From Silene conica (lineage: Eukaryota > Streptophyta > Magnoliopsida > Caryophyllales > Caryophyllaceae): DNA of 64,000 nt. The position numbers and the translations under genes were made by a program. Below are positions 1 through 9,730 of this stretch, piece after piece; the first letter of the stretch is position 1, and each line of letters begins with the position of its first letter. A model generated the notes under the pieces. The model did no database searches and was not told the DNA's origin. It saw only the letters and a program-made list of their open reading frames with translations. The stretch lies in contig CM055315.2 in NCBI GenBank assembly GCA_029255685.2, forward strand, positions 32,183,501 to 32,247,500, in the 5' to 3' direction.

Positions 1-716
1 TGAAGTTTAGGATTTTATTTGTGAAGTTGCGATTTTCGTGCAGGGGCTCTGAGCCGGTAGGCTGACCGGCAGCCGGTCGGCCGGCTCAGATTCGGGGTTG
101 ATTGTTTTGAATGCTCTGAGATTTGTGAAGGAATTCTGAGCCGGCAGGTCGGCCGCTGGTCGACCGGCTCAGAATCCCTTCTTGGTTTGGGAAAATTTGA
201 GAAAGGCTATGGGAGGGACTCCCAGCCGGCAGACCGGCAGACGGTCCACCGGATGAGAGCCTCTTCCTTCGTATTGTTGATTTTAATAGGCTTGTGGGAA
301 GAGACTCCCAGCCGGCAGGCCGGCAGACGGTCCACCAGCTGAGAGCCTCTATTCCTTATTTTTTTAGATTTCAAAGATGGCATGGGAAGGGACTCCCAGC
401 CGGCTGACCGGCAGACGGTCCCAGACCGGCTGAGAGCCCCTGTTCTCGTTAAAACAGTTTTTAACTTTCGAACGGTTAATCAGTTTTGTTTGAGATTCGT
501 TCCGTGTACCTTATATGTGTGTTTGAGGTCCCCGGAGGATGAGCGACACTATATTGAGTTCGGGAATGGAGAGAGGATAGAGACCCCCCGGTCGGGTAAC
601 CGAAAGGGAAACCGGCTCTCCTTCAACTTAGTTCCCGGGATCAATTAAGTGTTGTTTAGAAGTATAAGAAATAAAAACTAAGGATTAGTTATTGAATTGA
701 ATGCTATTGTAGTGAG
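1..716 (+). repeat. 5' LTR fragment of the outer chromovirus
   Basis: The stretch from about 328 to 716 matches 19201-19587 of the 3' LTR almost base for base, including the TTCGAACGGTTAATCAG and GGTCCCCGGAGGATG segments. Upstream of that, this copy holds CCGG modules that the 3' LTR lacks, so the two LTRs differ by a large deletion. The match stops at GTAGTGA near 716, exactly where the hairpin array begins in the other LTR, and the sequence passes straight into gag. The true LTR start lies outside the window. Confidence 0.75.
47..437. repeat. Five CCGG quasi-palindromic modules in the outer LTR
   Basis: Units begin near 47, 138, 217, 303 and 391, a spacing of 79-91 bp. Each has an outer arm of the type (C/T)(C/T)AGCCGG, an inner ACCGGCAGCCGGT-like centre and a return arm CCGGCT(G/C)(A/G)G. 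Bases beyond the arms differ between units but often stay complementary within a unit; unit 2 pairs ATTCTGAGCC with GGCTCAGAAT. The same module recurs in the nested Athila-like element. Confidence 0.85.
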
Positions 717-717
717 G

Positions 718-849
718 GATGAGGCTGAGAGAGTTTACTTCTATCGGGGGAAGTTGGGGCCACGCATCGAGTGTATGGTCCGCCGTGACTCGACTTCTTT
801 CGTTGAGGTTTATGATGATGCTATTTGGGCAGAGCGTTCCATTCGTGCC
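718..849 (+). pseudogene. Gag fragment of the outer chromovirus, left of the insertion
   Basis: Forty-four codons are open and contain EAERVYFYRG and the AIWAERSIRA end of a Ty3/gypsy gag domain. Reading continues in the same frame after the nested Athila-like element at 15356, into a basic linker and two zinc knuckles, which proves both pieces were one gene. The N-terminal majority of gag is absent because the 5' LTR is joined directly to this point. Confidence 0.75.
845..849. other. Left target-site duplication GTGCC of the Athila-like element
   Basis: GTGCC sits immediately before the LTR start TGATGAGC and is repeated exactly at 15351-15355 after the LTR end GCGCGCATCA. Five bases is the usual duplication for LTR elements. 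Confidence 0.95.
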
Positions 850-1079
850 TGATGAGCTCCATTTTGGTCATCATTTTCTTTACATATTCTTTATTTTCGG
901 TCACAATTCGACCTCGATTTGCGTGTCTTTGGTTGTTTTTACGTCCGTTGCCTCGTATATTCCTATTCGATCCACTTTTTGTAGGTATTACGGCGGGGGC
1001 GAAGAAACGGAGGAAATCGAGACGAATTTGGAGCGATTTATGAAGAATTGTGAAGGATTTAGCAAGACCTTTCCCAGGC

Positions 1080-1408
1080 CCTCCCAGCCGGTCCCCAACC
1101 GGCGGCCGGTCGGCCGGCTGGGGAGCTTTGACTTGACTTTCGAGAAAAAATGAAGAAGTTTTCAGAACCTTGAGAAAAGGCTCTTAGCCGGTGGCCAACC
1201 GGCAGCCGGTCCACCGGCTGAGGGTACCTGTGCTTGAAGAATTATGATCAAAAATGCAGAATTGAAGATTTGGCCTCCCAGCCGGTGCCAGACCGGCAGC
1301 CGGCCGGTCGGCTGGGAAGGCATGAATATTGAAGAAAATTTGCAGAAGTCCCTATTTGGACTCTCAGCCGGTCCCAGACCGGCAACCGGTCGACCGGCTG
1401 GGAGTCAC
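1080..1408. repeat. Four CCGG quasi-palindromic modules in Athila U3
   Basis: Modules lie near 1080, 1183, 1273 and 1361 and end about 20 bp before the TATA box. Arms such as GACTCTCAGCCGG and CCGGCTGGGAGTC in the last unit pair almost perfectly, and the centre GACCGGCAACCGGTC can fold on itself. Identical positions are kept in the 3' LTR (about 13990-14320). Their place directly upstream of the promoter suggests a regulatory role, which is inference. Confidence 0.85.
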
Positions 1409-1427
1409 TTTTCGTATTTTCGAGCTC

Positions 1428-1434
1428 TATATAA
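1428..1434 (+). promoter_or_regulatory. TATA box of the Athila 5' LTR
   Basis: TATATAA in the context GAGCTCTATATAAACCCGC is the only strong TATA box of the LTR and is preserved in the 3' LTR. Transcription would start roughly 30 bp downstream, near 1460. Confidence 0.75.
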
Positions 1435-2440
1435 ACCCGCACTTGTATCATTTTCTTATCACGCATTTCTAAGCTTATTTTCTAGGGTTTTACTGTTTCA
1501 TTGGTTCATACTTAGACACAAAAACTCTCTTAAACATTTTAATCCTCTTTAGATCTTAGTTTAATCTTTCAATCCTTGTTAATCTTTCTTTAGTATTCTA
1601 CTTAGTCTTGTTCTTGGGCATTTGTAGAGGAGTTTTATTGGGTTGTATTTTGAAGGGTTTGAAAGAATTTTTCAACTTGTTATCCAAGCTACTTTCTTTT
1701 CCATAATTATTGGTATAATCTCTCTAATCTCCACTTAGTTATTGCATTTATCTAAGTTTCTTTTGAATCAATTGTTTACCTTTGCTTGTTCATGATGTTT
1801 GGCATTTGTTTATCTCTTGTTAACATGTTTTCCCTTGCCATGAGTGAGTAGTCCCTTTACTAGGGTTAGGGGTGATCTTGGGTAGTTGATGTTGATGTAT
1901 GTTGTTTAGGGTTAGGGTTTAGGTTTCACCCTTGTTAGGTTTTCAATGTATGAATGCTAGATGTATGATGAAATGCCTCAACGACGGTTGGGCATGATTC
2001 TTATTGTTGGTTGCCTTAGACGTTAGTCTAGGACTTTCATGGACATGTGTATGTGTTAGGTTGACCTTTTTTGTAGCGAAAGCTAGAATAGGACTCGACC
2101 TTAGGTTAGTCAAATCGAAAGACGAGACGGACCTCGACCTAACTTAGATGAGACCACCTACCCCTATGCTTGTTTGACATCGACTACCCTAGTAACCCCC
2201 GACACCCTAGTTCCTTTAATCATCTATTTCATCTAGATTTATTTGCTTCAATTGTTTGTCATTAGTTAATTAGTCTTTCCAAACCAAACCTATTACCCTG
2301 ACTCTTGCTTAAATTAGAACATAACTATACAACTATCCCCACCGTCTTCGCGAACGATAACCCTATTATACTACTTAATTTGGGTTTTTATAAATGTGTT
2401 TGATGCGTGAGAACCGACGACTAAATCGCGCGCATCAAAA

Positions 2441-2460
2441 TGGCGCCGTTGCCGGGGACG
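2441..2460 (+). other. Primer-binding site of the Athila-like element
   Basis: TGGCGCCGTTGCCGGGGACG starts 3 bp after the LTR end. This primer-site type is typical of Athila and related elements, where it is matched to tRNA-Asp. Confidence 0.85.
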
Positions 2461-2620
2461 GTGTTAGAAGTTGTGTAGTTTAGTTTTAGTTTTAGTCTTG
2501 AGTTAGTTGAACTTGTTTTGTTTTGATCAAAGATTTGGTAGTTAATTGTAGAGTGGTTGCTTTATTGCTCTCCCTAGTGTCTAAAAAACACTAGGACGAC
2601 TAATTTGTTTGCTAAGTTTT

Positions 2621-4629
2621 ATGCCTAGGGGTGATTCTAACTCTTTGTTGTCAACTTCCGAACCGGAGAGGCTCTTTCGGGCCTTAAGGAGGAAGACCAT
2701 TGCAAGGGTAAGAATTGCGTCCCAAGCATCTACTAGCCATAACAACCCCTCTTCATCCGAACCACCAAGCCCCAATCAAAGCAATCCTAGCCCAACATCC
2801 GACAATTTTGATAACCCGTTTTATCAATCACCACCACCATCACCACACGTTCCAAATAACCATCAAATTCATAAAATGGCCGCCCTTCATGATCATAACC
2901 GGCCCAATCACAATGACACCACTAATCCAATCACTTCGGGGAACTTGTTCCTCAAAATTTCGAAATACACCCTTCGCAAATGAGCTCAATCGAGAAGAAC
3001 GCCTTTAGCGGGGCTTCTCACGAAGATGCTCATGGGCACTTGAGAAAGTTCAAGGGTAAGGTCGCAATGATAAAGAAAACGGGAGTGCCCGAGGAGACCT
3101 TAAGGCTTATGCTTTTCCCCTATTCCTTAACCGACAAGGCGGATAGGTGGTTAAATGTCCATGCTCCAAACACATTTACCACATGGGACGACTTGGCAAC
3201 GACCTTCCTTGCCAAGTACTACCCATCCTCTAAGACCGCGATGCTCCGGAACGAGATAACTCAATTTCAGCAAGACGAGGGAGAATCTTTGGGAGAAGCT
3301 TGGGATCGATACCAAGATTTGCTTGCCAAGTGCCCACACCATGGGATACCACCTTGGTACACAACCCAAACCTTTTTTCAGACTCTTCTCCTACGGACGA
3401 AAGAAATGGTTAATGCATCGGCGGGAGGTAGCTTTGACCACTTGCCGCATGAGACGGGAACGGAACTCATCAAAAAGATCGTTGATTCGGAGGAAAATTA
3501 TGGTACTAGAGGGAATGTCTTGAGAAAGAGTAGCAAGTACCCTAGTGAGCACCTTTCCAATTCAAAGGCGAACGAGGAAACCAATGTCAAGTTGGACATG
3601 TTAACCAAGAAATTGGAAGAATTGACTAAGGGCTCCACTAGCAAAGAAACCAAGAGCAATATCCCGGGGATGTACCAAGTAAATAGTGTTGCCACATGTG
3701 ATTTGTGCGGAGGAAATGGGCACACATTTGAAGTATGTGCAAACAACTCAATTGAGGGAAGTGGAAGTGAGGAAGAATTGTATGGTTTCCAAGCATTCAA
3801 CAATCCTAGAGGCCAAAATACTTTCAATCCCAATTCAAACTACTATCATCAAGGGATTAGAGGTAGTCCTTATATGAGCTACAAAAGTACCAATGTGTTG
3901 AATCCTCATCAAATTCAACAATCGTCTCAAGTGCAAAACCCCCCCGGTTTTCAACCAAGGGGTGGAAACTTCAACCCGAGGAACAATTTCAACAACAACA
4001 ATTTCTACCAAGGCAACCAATCTAATCAAGCCAATCAAGGCTTTCAACAAGGTTTCAATGACCCGAACTTTAACCCCAATTTCCAAAACAACCAAAATCC
4101 ACAAAATTTCAATCCAAATTTCAACAACAATCCAAATTTCAACAACAACCAAAACCACAACCAACACCAAAACTTCAATCCACCACCATTTTAAAACAAC
4201 CCCAATCAAAATCAAAACAACTACAACCACAACCCACAAAATCCCAACAACCCAAATTACAACCAAAATTTCAACCAAAACTTTCCACCAAACAATCAAG
4301 GACAAAACTTCAACAATCAAGCTCCGAAAGGCAACTCCCAAGGTGGGGGAGCAAGGAATGATTATGGGTTCCCCTTGCCCCTCACCAATGCACCTCACCA
4401 AGATACTAGTGATTCTCAAGTGGGAGAGTTATTGAAGCTTGTCAAGAACATGCAAGCAACTCACACCCAAGAGATGGCTAATTTGAAGAGTGTCAACCAA
4501 AGGGAGATACGGGAGATGGAGGCTTGAGTTGCCTCTCAAGCTCTAGCAAATCCTCAAAGGCCACCGGGCGGCTTCCTTGCCCAAGGTCAAAGCTCCAAAG
4601 ATGCCTCACACAATCACCAAGCACATGCG
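2621..4629 (+). pseudogene. Athila-like gag
   Basis: An ATG at 2621 opens a Pro/Ser/Asn-rich leader segment; the frame then shifts by one near 2940, and the conserved part runs from VPQNFEIHPSQ through the Retrotrans_gag core (SDKADRWLNV-like region, TWDDLATTFLAKYYP, GESLGEAWDRYQDLL). One knuckle-like motif CDLCGGNGHTFEVC (CX2CX4HX4C) follows at about 3698-3739. The C-terminal part is a long Asn/Gln/Phe-rich low-complexity stretch (about 3830-4330). In-frame TAA at 4192 and TGA at 4525 interrupt it. Gag would form the particle and bind the RNA genome. Damage makes this copy non-functional. Confidence 0.8.
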
Positions 4630-5928
4630 GTGATCTTGAGAAGTGGAACGGAGCTAGAGGACCCGTACAAAGACTACAATTATGGTGAAGAGGAGCCTAT
4701 TTTGGAGCTTGTGAAAGACAAAGGAAAAGAAGTTGATGGTGGCAATTCAAGGGATGATGACTTTTATGTGGAGGACCTTCCTTATGAGGAGAAAGAAAAA
4801 GAAGTTATCTTGGAGGAGGTGGATGATAGACAAGAGGAGTTGGTTGCACAACCAACTACTAAGGTAACAAGCAAACCAACACCCACCAAGGTACTATCTA
4901 ACCCTCAACCAACTAGCTTGCCTTATCTTTCAAGGGCCTTGAAGGGAAAGGAAAACTTCAAGTTCACAAACTTTTGTAAAATGATTGAAAAACTTGAAGT
5001 GACTCTTCCCTTTACGGAGGTGCTATTGAATATGCCGACTTACTCCAAATTTTTAAAAGAAATCTTTTCGGGCAAGAGAACCTTGGGTGACCAAGAAGTA
5101 ATGGCTATGAGGGAGGAGTGTAGTGCACTTCTCCTCCAAAAGGAGCCAAAGAAACTTGGTGATCCGGGGAGTTTCTCTATCCCTTGCATAGTCGGTGGCA
5201 TTCCAATCTCTCGTGCCCTTTGTGATTTAGGAGCTAGTGTAAGTGTCCTCCCTTTGAAAGTTGCAAAAAGAATTGGCTTGAATGATTTATTTCCCACAAG
5301 TATCACCCTCCAATTGGCGGATAGGTCCGTCAAGCGCCCTTTGGGAGTGCTTGAGGACGTACCCGTCAAGGTGGGTAAGCATTTAATCCCCGCCGATTTT
5401 GTTGTCCTTGATATCCCGGAGGATAGCCACACTCCCATCATCCTTGGTAGGCCTTTCTTGGCTACCGGAGGCGTCTTGATAGACGTTAAGAATGGGCGGC
5501 TCACCTTTAGAGTTGGGGATGACAAAATTGAGTTTAATCTACCTACTATGATGAAAGGTCCAAAGCATGATGAGGCATTTACATTGGACATTGTGGAGCA
5601 AGTGGTAAGGGAGATGGTAGAGATGGAAGAAGAGAAGGAAAGTCACATGGAACAAATATGTGGCATCACAACTTGTGAAGACAAAGAAATGGATGAGAAC
5701 ATTGAGCTAGAAGATGAGGAAGTTGAGAAGGTGGAGGGAATGCTCCCTCCAAAGGTACAACTCAAAACCCTTCCTCCCTCCCTCAAGTATGCTTTTCTTG
5801 GGGAGGGAGAGGCTTACCCGGTGATCATCAATGCCAACCTCAATGAGCAACAAGAATCCAAACTCATTTCAACTTTAAGGATCATAGGAGTTCATTGGGG
5901 TATAGCCTTGATGACATCAAGGGGCTAA
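4630..5928 (+). pseudogene. Athila-like protease region
   Basis: The open frame of 432 codons continues gag in the same frame. It has an acidic linker, then an aspartic-protease fold with FSIPCIVGGIPISRALCDLGASVSVLP and IILGRPFLATGG, the two halves expected for a retroviral-type protease. The catalytic triad reads DLG instead of DTG, as is usual for Athila elements. An acidic spacer leads to the conserved junction to reverse transcriptase, where the frame shifts by one near 5890, so the polyprotein cannot be completed. Confidence 0.82.
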
Positions 5929-7640
5929 GCCCGAACCTTTGCATGCATAGAATAATTCTTGAGGAAGGGAGTCGACCTAGAGTGGAAGGTCAAAGGAGAT
6001 TGAATCCGAAAATAGCGGATGTAGTGAAGGGTGAAGTTCTTAAGTTGCTTGAGGCCGAAATCATATATGAGATCACGGATAGCCGATGGGTGAGCCCCGT
6101 CCATGTTGTCCCCAAGAAGGGGGGTGTAACATTGGTTACACAAGAGGATGAGACTCTCCTACCGACTCGTCCGGTGACGGGTTGGAGGATGTGTATTTAT
6201 TACCGCAAGTTGAATGCGGCCACTCTCAAAGACCATTTCCCAATCCCCTTCATTGATCAAATGTTAGAGAGACTTGCGGGGCATTCGTACTATTGTTTTC
6301 TTGACGGTTATTCCGGGTTTTTTCAAATACCCATTCACCCGGAAGACCAAGAGAAAACAACTTTTACATGCCCCCAAGGTGTGTATGTTTATCGGAGGAT
6401 GTCATTCGGGTTGTGTAATGCACCCGACACCTTTCAAAGGTGCATGATGGCCATCTTTGCCGATTTTCTTGAGAAATCTATGGAGGTTTTTATGGATGAT
6501 TTTAGTGTTCATGGTGATTCTTTTGATCTAGGACTTTCTAATCTTGTAAATGTGTTAAAAAGATGTGAGGAGCACAACCTTGTCCTCAATTGGGAAAAAT
6601 GCCATTTCATGGTAGATGAGGGGATTGTGCTTGGTCACATAGTGTCCAAGAGGGGGATAGAAGTTGGTGCAAAAGTGGCGGTCATTGAGAACTTGTCACC
6701 CCCCACCAATGTGAAAGGGGTGAGGAGTTTTCTTGGACATGCCGGTTTTTATAGGCGTTTTATTAAAGATTTCTCTAAAATTGCCAAACCATTGACTTCT
6801 CTTCTTCTCAAGGATGCTCCATTTTTGTTTACTAATGATTGTCTTGAAGCCTTTTCTAGGATCAAAGAAGCGCTTGTGACGGCTCCTATTATTCGTGCTC
6901 CGGATTGGGGATTGCCTTTTGAGATCATGTGTGACGCATCCGATTACGCGGTAGGAGCGGTCCTAGGTCAAGTTGTGGATAGGAAACACCACGTGATATA
7001 CTATTCAAGCAAGACTCTTGATCAAACTCAAGCAAAATATTCCACAACCGAAAAGGAGATATTGGCAATCGTACATGCCATTGAGAAGTTTAGACAATAT
7101 CTCATGAGATCTAAAGTGGTGGTGTACTCCGATCACACCGCTTTGAGGCAATTAATGTTGAAGAAGGATGCCAAGCCAAGACTCTTGAGATGGGTCCTTT
7201 TACTCCAAGAATTTGATCTAGAGATAAGAGAAAAGTCGGGGTCGGAGAATGTGGTTGCGGACCACTTGTCTAGATTGACTTTTGAGGATCATGGTTTGCA
7301 TGATAGAGATGGCCCGATCAATGAATGGTTGCGTGAGGATAGTTTGATGGCAATAGGCAATAAGTTGCCTTGGTTTGCGGATATTGCCAATTATCTTGTT
7401 AATGGCTTTATCCCGGAGGAGTTGGAAGCAAGAGATAGGAGAAAATTGAAAGTGGATGCTAAGAGATATTTTTGGGATGATCCTTACCTTTTCAAGAAGT
7501 GTGGGGATGGACTCTTGAGGAGATGCGTATCAAAGGAAGAGGGGCTCGAAATTGTGGATAGGCTTCACAACTCCGCCTATGGAGGGCACTTGGTGGCTTC
7601 ACGGACTATAGCCAAGGTTCTTCAAGGAGGGTTCTTTTGA
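5895..7640 (+). pseudogene. Athila-like reverse transcriptase and RNase H
   Basis: A 581-codon frame holds reverse transcriptase (GWRMCIYYRKLN, FLDGYSGFFQIPI, MSFGLCNAPDTFQRCM, catalytic FMDDFSVHG), the connection domain (FLGHAGFYRRFIKDFS) and RNase H (CDASDYAVGAVLGQ, STTEKEILAIVHAIEKFRQYL, YSDHTALRQL, ADHLSRL). It then enters the integrase zinc-binding region (HNSAYGGHL). The frame ends at TGA 7638-7640, within a motif that normally reads FYWP, so a Trp codon was probably changed to a stop. Codons resume in the same frame directly after it. Confidence 0.88.
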
Positions 7641-8666
7641 CCTTCTATGTTTAAAGACATTCACGATGTAGTAAGATCTTGTGACGCTTGTCAAAGGTCC
7701 GGCAACATCGGTAAAAGGAATGAGATGCCCCTAAAAACCATCTTGGAGATTGAGTTGTTTGATTGTTGGGGGATTGACTTCATGGGACCTTTCCCCAATT
7801 CATGCGGGAATGAGTACATCTTGGTAGCCGTGGACTATGTCTCGAAATGGATTGAGGCGGTTGCCTCCCCCACCAATGACTCCAAGGTAGTGGTAAAGCT
7901 CTTCAAGACCATCATCTTTCCCCGTTTTGGTGTACCCCGAATTGTGATAAGTGATGGAGGTTCCCACTTCCGGAAACACACATTCAAAGCCCTTCTAGCC
8001 TCTTATGGAGTGACCCACAAGGTAGCACTTGCCTACCACCCTCAAAATAGTGGGCAAGTGGAGGTTTCAAACCGTCAAATCAAGGCTATTCTAGAGAAGG
8101 TGGTGCAAAAGAACCGGAAAGATTGGTCCCAAAAGTTGAATGATGTGCTATGGGCTTTGAGGACGGCTTACAAAACACCTATAGGAATGACTCCCTACAA
8201 GCTTGTGTACGGGAAAGCATGCCACCTACCGGTGGAGCTCGAGCACAAGGCTTGGTGGGCCTTGAAGGAGATGCACTTCGACTTAGACATGGCCGTGGAG
8301 AAAAGATTCTTGCAAATGAGTGAGCTTGAGGAACTTAGATAAGAGGCTTATGAGAGTTCAAAACACTATAAAGAGCAAACGAAGAAGTGGCATGATGCCA
8401 AGTTAATGAAGAAGAATGTGAGCATAGGAGACCTTGTTCTCCTCTTCAATTCAAGAGTCAAGAACTTTCCGGGAAAGCTTAGATCACGATGGTCCGGGCC
8501 CTTCAAAGTAATGGATATTTCACCTCATGGGGCCTTTGAACTTTGGAGTGAAGGCGGTGGCACCTTCAAAGTCAACGGACATCGGATTAAGCGCTATTAT
8601 CAAGGAGATTCCAAAGGCACCGTCGAAGTTATTGACCTCGGGGACCCACTCCCCGAGGAGGATTGA
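7641..8666 (+). pseudogene. Athila-like integrase
   Basis: The frame carries the end of the HHCC zinc-binding domain (SCDACQRSG) and the DDE core: [20 protein letters not shown] and [14 protein letters not shown], the last providing the Glu. The C-terminal region has [17 protein letters not shown] and [20 protein letters not shown] motifs that are hallmarks of Athila integrases. A TAA at 8340-8342 interrupts it before the final part (KLRSRWSGPFKV), which ends at 8666. Integrase would insert the DNA copy into the genome. Confidence 0.87.
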
Positions 8667-8939
8667 TTTCAAGGAAGTTTGTTCATGAAAGGTTTGGTGG
8701 AGTCACTTAATAACCACCGGTTGTAAGTATTAGTTTCCTTTAGTTCATCTAGATTGCATGTTAGTTTCATGGTTAGTTCGGTTTTTAGTTTAATTTTTAG
8801 CTTGCATAAGATATTTGGATATGATGGTTGCTTGTTTTTGGGTAATTCATGAGTATAGTCGAAGGATTATAGGCAAAACCGTTGATGGCAAAGTCGATTT
8901 TTATGTTCAATTAAATTATTTCTCGAAATTGTGTACAGG
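8667..8939 (+). other. Spacer after Athila pol
   Basis: A T-rich untranslated stretch follows the integrase stop. No gene, hairpin or repeat was recognised in it. Confidence 0.6.
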
Positions 8940-9530
8940 TACTCCCAGCCGGCCCACCGGCCGACGGTACCATACCGGCTGGGAGGACCTGGACACATTT
9001 CTGTTTTTGATAGTTTATTTGGGCAGATTTCAGATTTTGCATCCCCAGCCTGTACCAAACCGGCAGCCGGTCAGCCGGCTGAGAAGACGAATACTTGTTC
9101 AAAAATCAAAAAATTCAAGAAGGCTTGATTCCCAGCCGGTCGGCCGGCAGCCGGTCCGCCGGCTGAGAATCAAGAACGTGTGAACCAATTTTAAGAGAAG
9201 GCAAAGGAGAAACCATCCCCAGCCAGTCTGCCGGCAGCCGGTCAGCCGGCTGGGAGTTTTTGTAGGTGAAGGTGTTGAAGAAAAATTAGGCGAAGAAAGA
9301 TCCCCAGCCGGTCGGCCGGCAGCCGGTCCGCCGGCTGGGAGCTTTTGTGAGTGACTTTGAAGAAGAAGAGAAGACGAAGGAGATTTGAAGACTGATTTTG
9401 AGCCGGTCGGCCGGCAGCCGGTCCGCCGGCTCAGAATCAAAGCCCTTAGAAAAATTTCGAAAAACAAGAAAATACCAAACCCTCACTCTCAGCCGGTGGA
9501 CCGGCGGCCGGTCCCCAACCGGCTGAGACC
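8940..9530. repeat. Seven CCGG quasi-palindromic modules between pol and the third ORF
   Basis: Units start near 8940, 9042, 9130, 9216, 9300, 9393 and 9484, a spacing of 84-102 bp. Outer arms differ between units but pair within a unit: GGTACTCCCAG with CTGGGAGGACC in the first, TGATTCCCAG with CTGAGAATCA in the third, GATTTTGAGCC with GGCTCAGAATC in the sixth. The array and its spacing mirror the arrays in the U3 of both elements, although the DNA between modules is unrelated. Confidence 0.9.
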
Positions 9531-9544
9531 CCTCTGTCGCGAGA

Positions 9545-9551
9545 TTTAAAA
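9545..9551 (+). promoter_or_regulatory. Possible TATA-like box before the third ORF
   Basis: TTTAAAA lies 15 bp after the last CCGG module and before a CT-rich leader of about 170 bp that ends at the ATG of the next ORF. The arrangement modules, AT box, leader copies that of the LTR promoter, so an internal promoter is conceivable. This is inference from layout only. Confidence 0.3.
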
Positions 9552-9730
9552 CACAATCTACCTTCATTTTTTCCTCATTTCTTCCTCATTTCACTTCATT
9601 TCTTCCACTCTCTTCCTTATTTCCTCCTCTCCCTTTCATCCCTTACCTTCAAAAGCACCCACAAACTAAACCAAACTCTCTCCAAATCAAAACCCCCTTC
9701 ATTCCCTCATCACCTCTCCTTCAAATAGCC

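Larger units (their letters stand above)
850..2437 (+). repeat. 5' LTR of the Athila-like element
   Basis: It starts TGATGAGCTCC and ends GCGCGCATCA, bounded by the duplicated GTGCC and the primer-binding site. A TATA box at 1428-1434 divides it into a U3 of about 600 bp that holds four CCGG modules, and a long downstream R/U5 part rich in T runs. Confidence 0.93.

Noticed and set aside
1900..1925. Telomere-like GGGTTAG/TTTAGGG words (also near 14820)
   Set aside because: Only two or three degenerate units occur in the Athila LTR; not an array.
3835..4435. Long reading frames on both strands over the gag tail (Val/Ile/Leu-rich on minus, Thr/Ile-rich on plus)
   Set aside because: They are shadows of the Asn/Gln/Phe-rich low-complexity part of gag.
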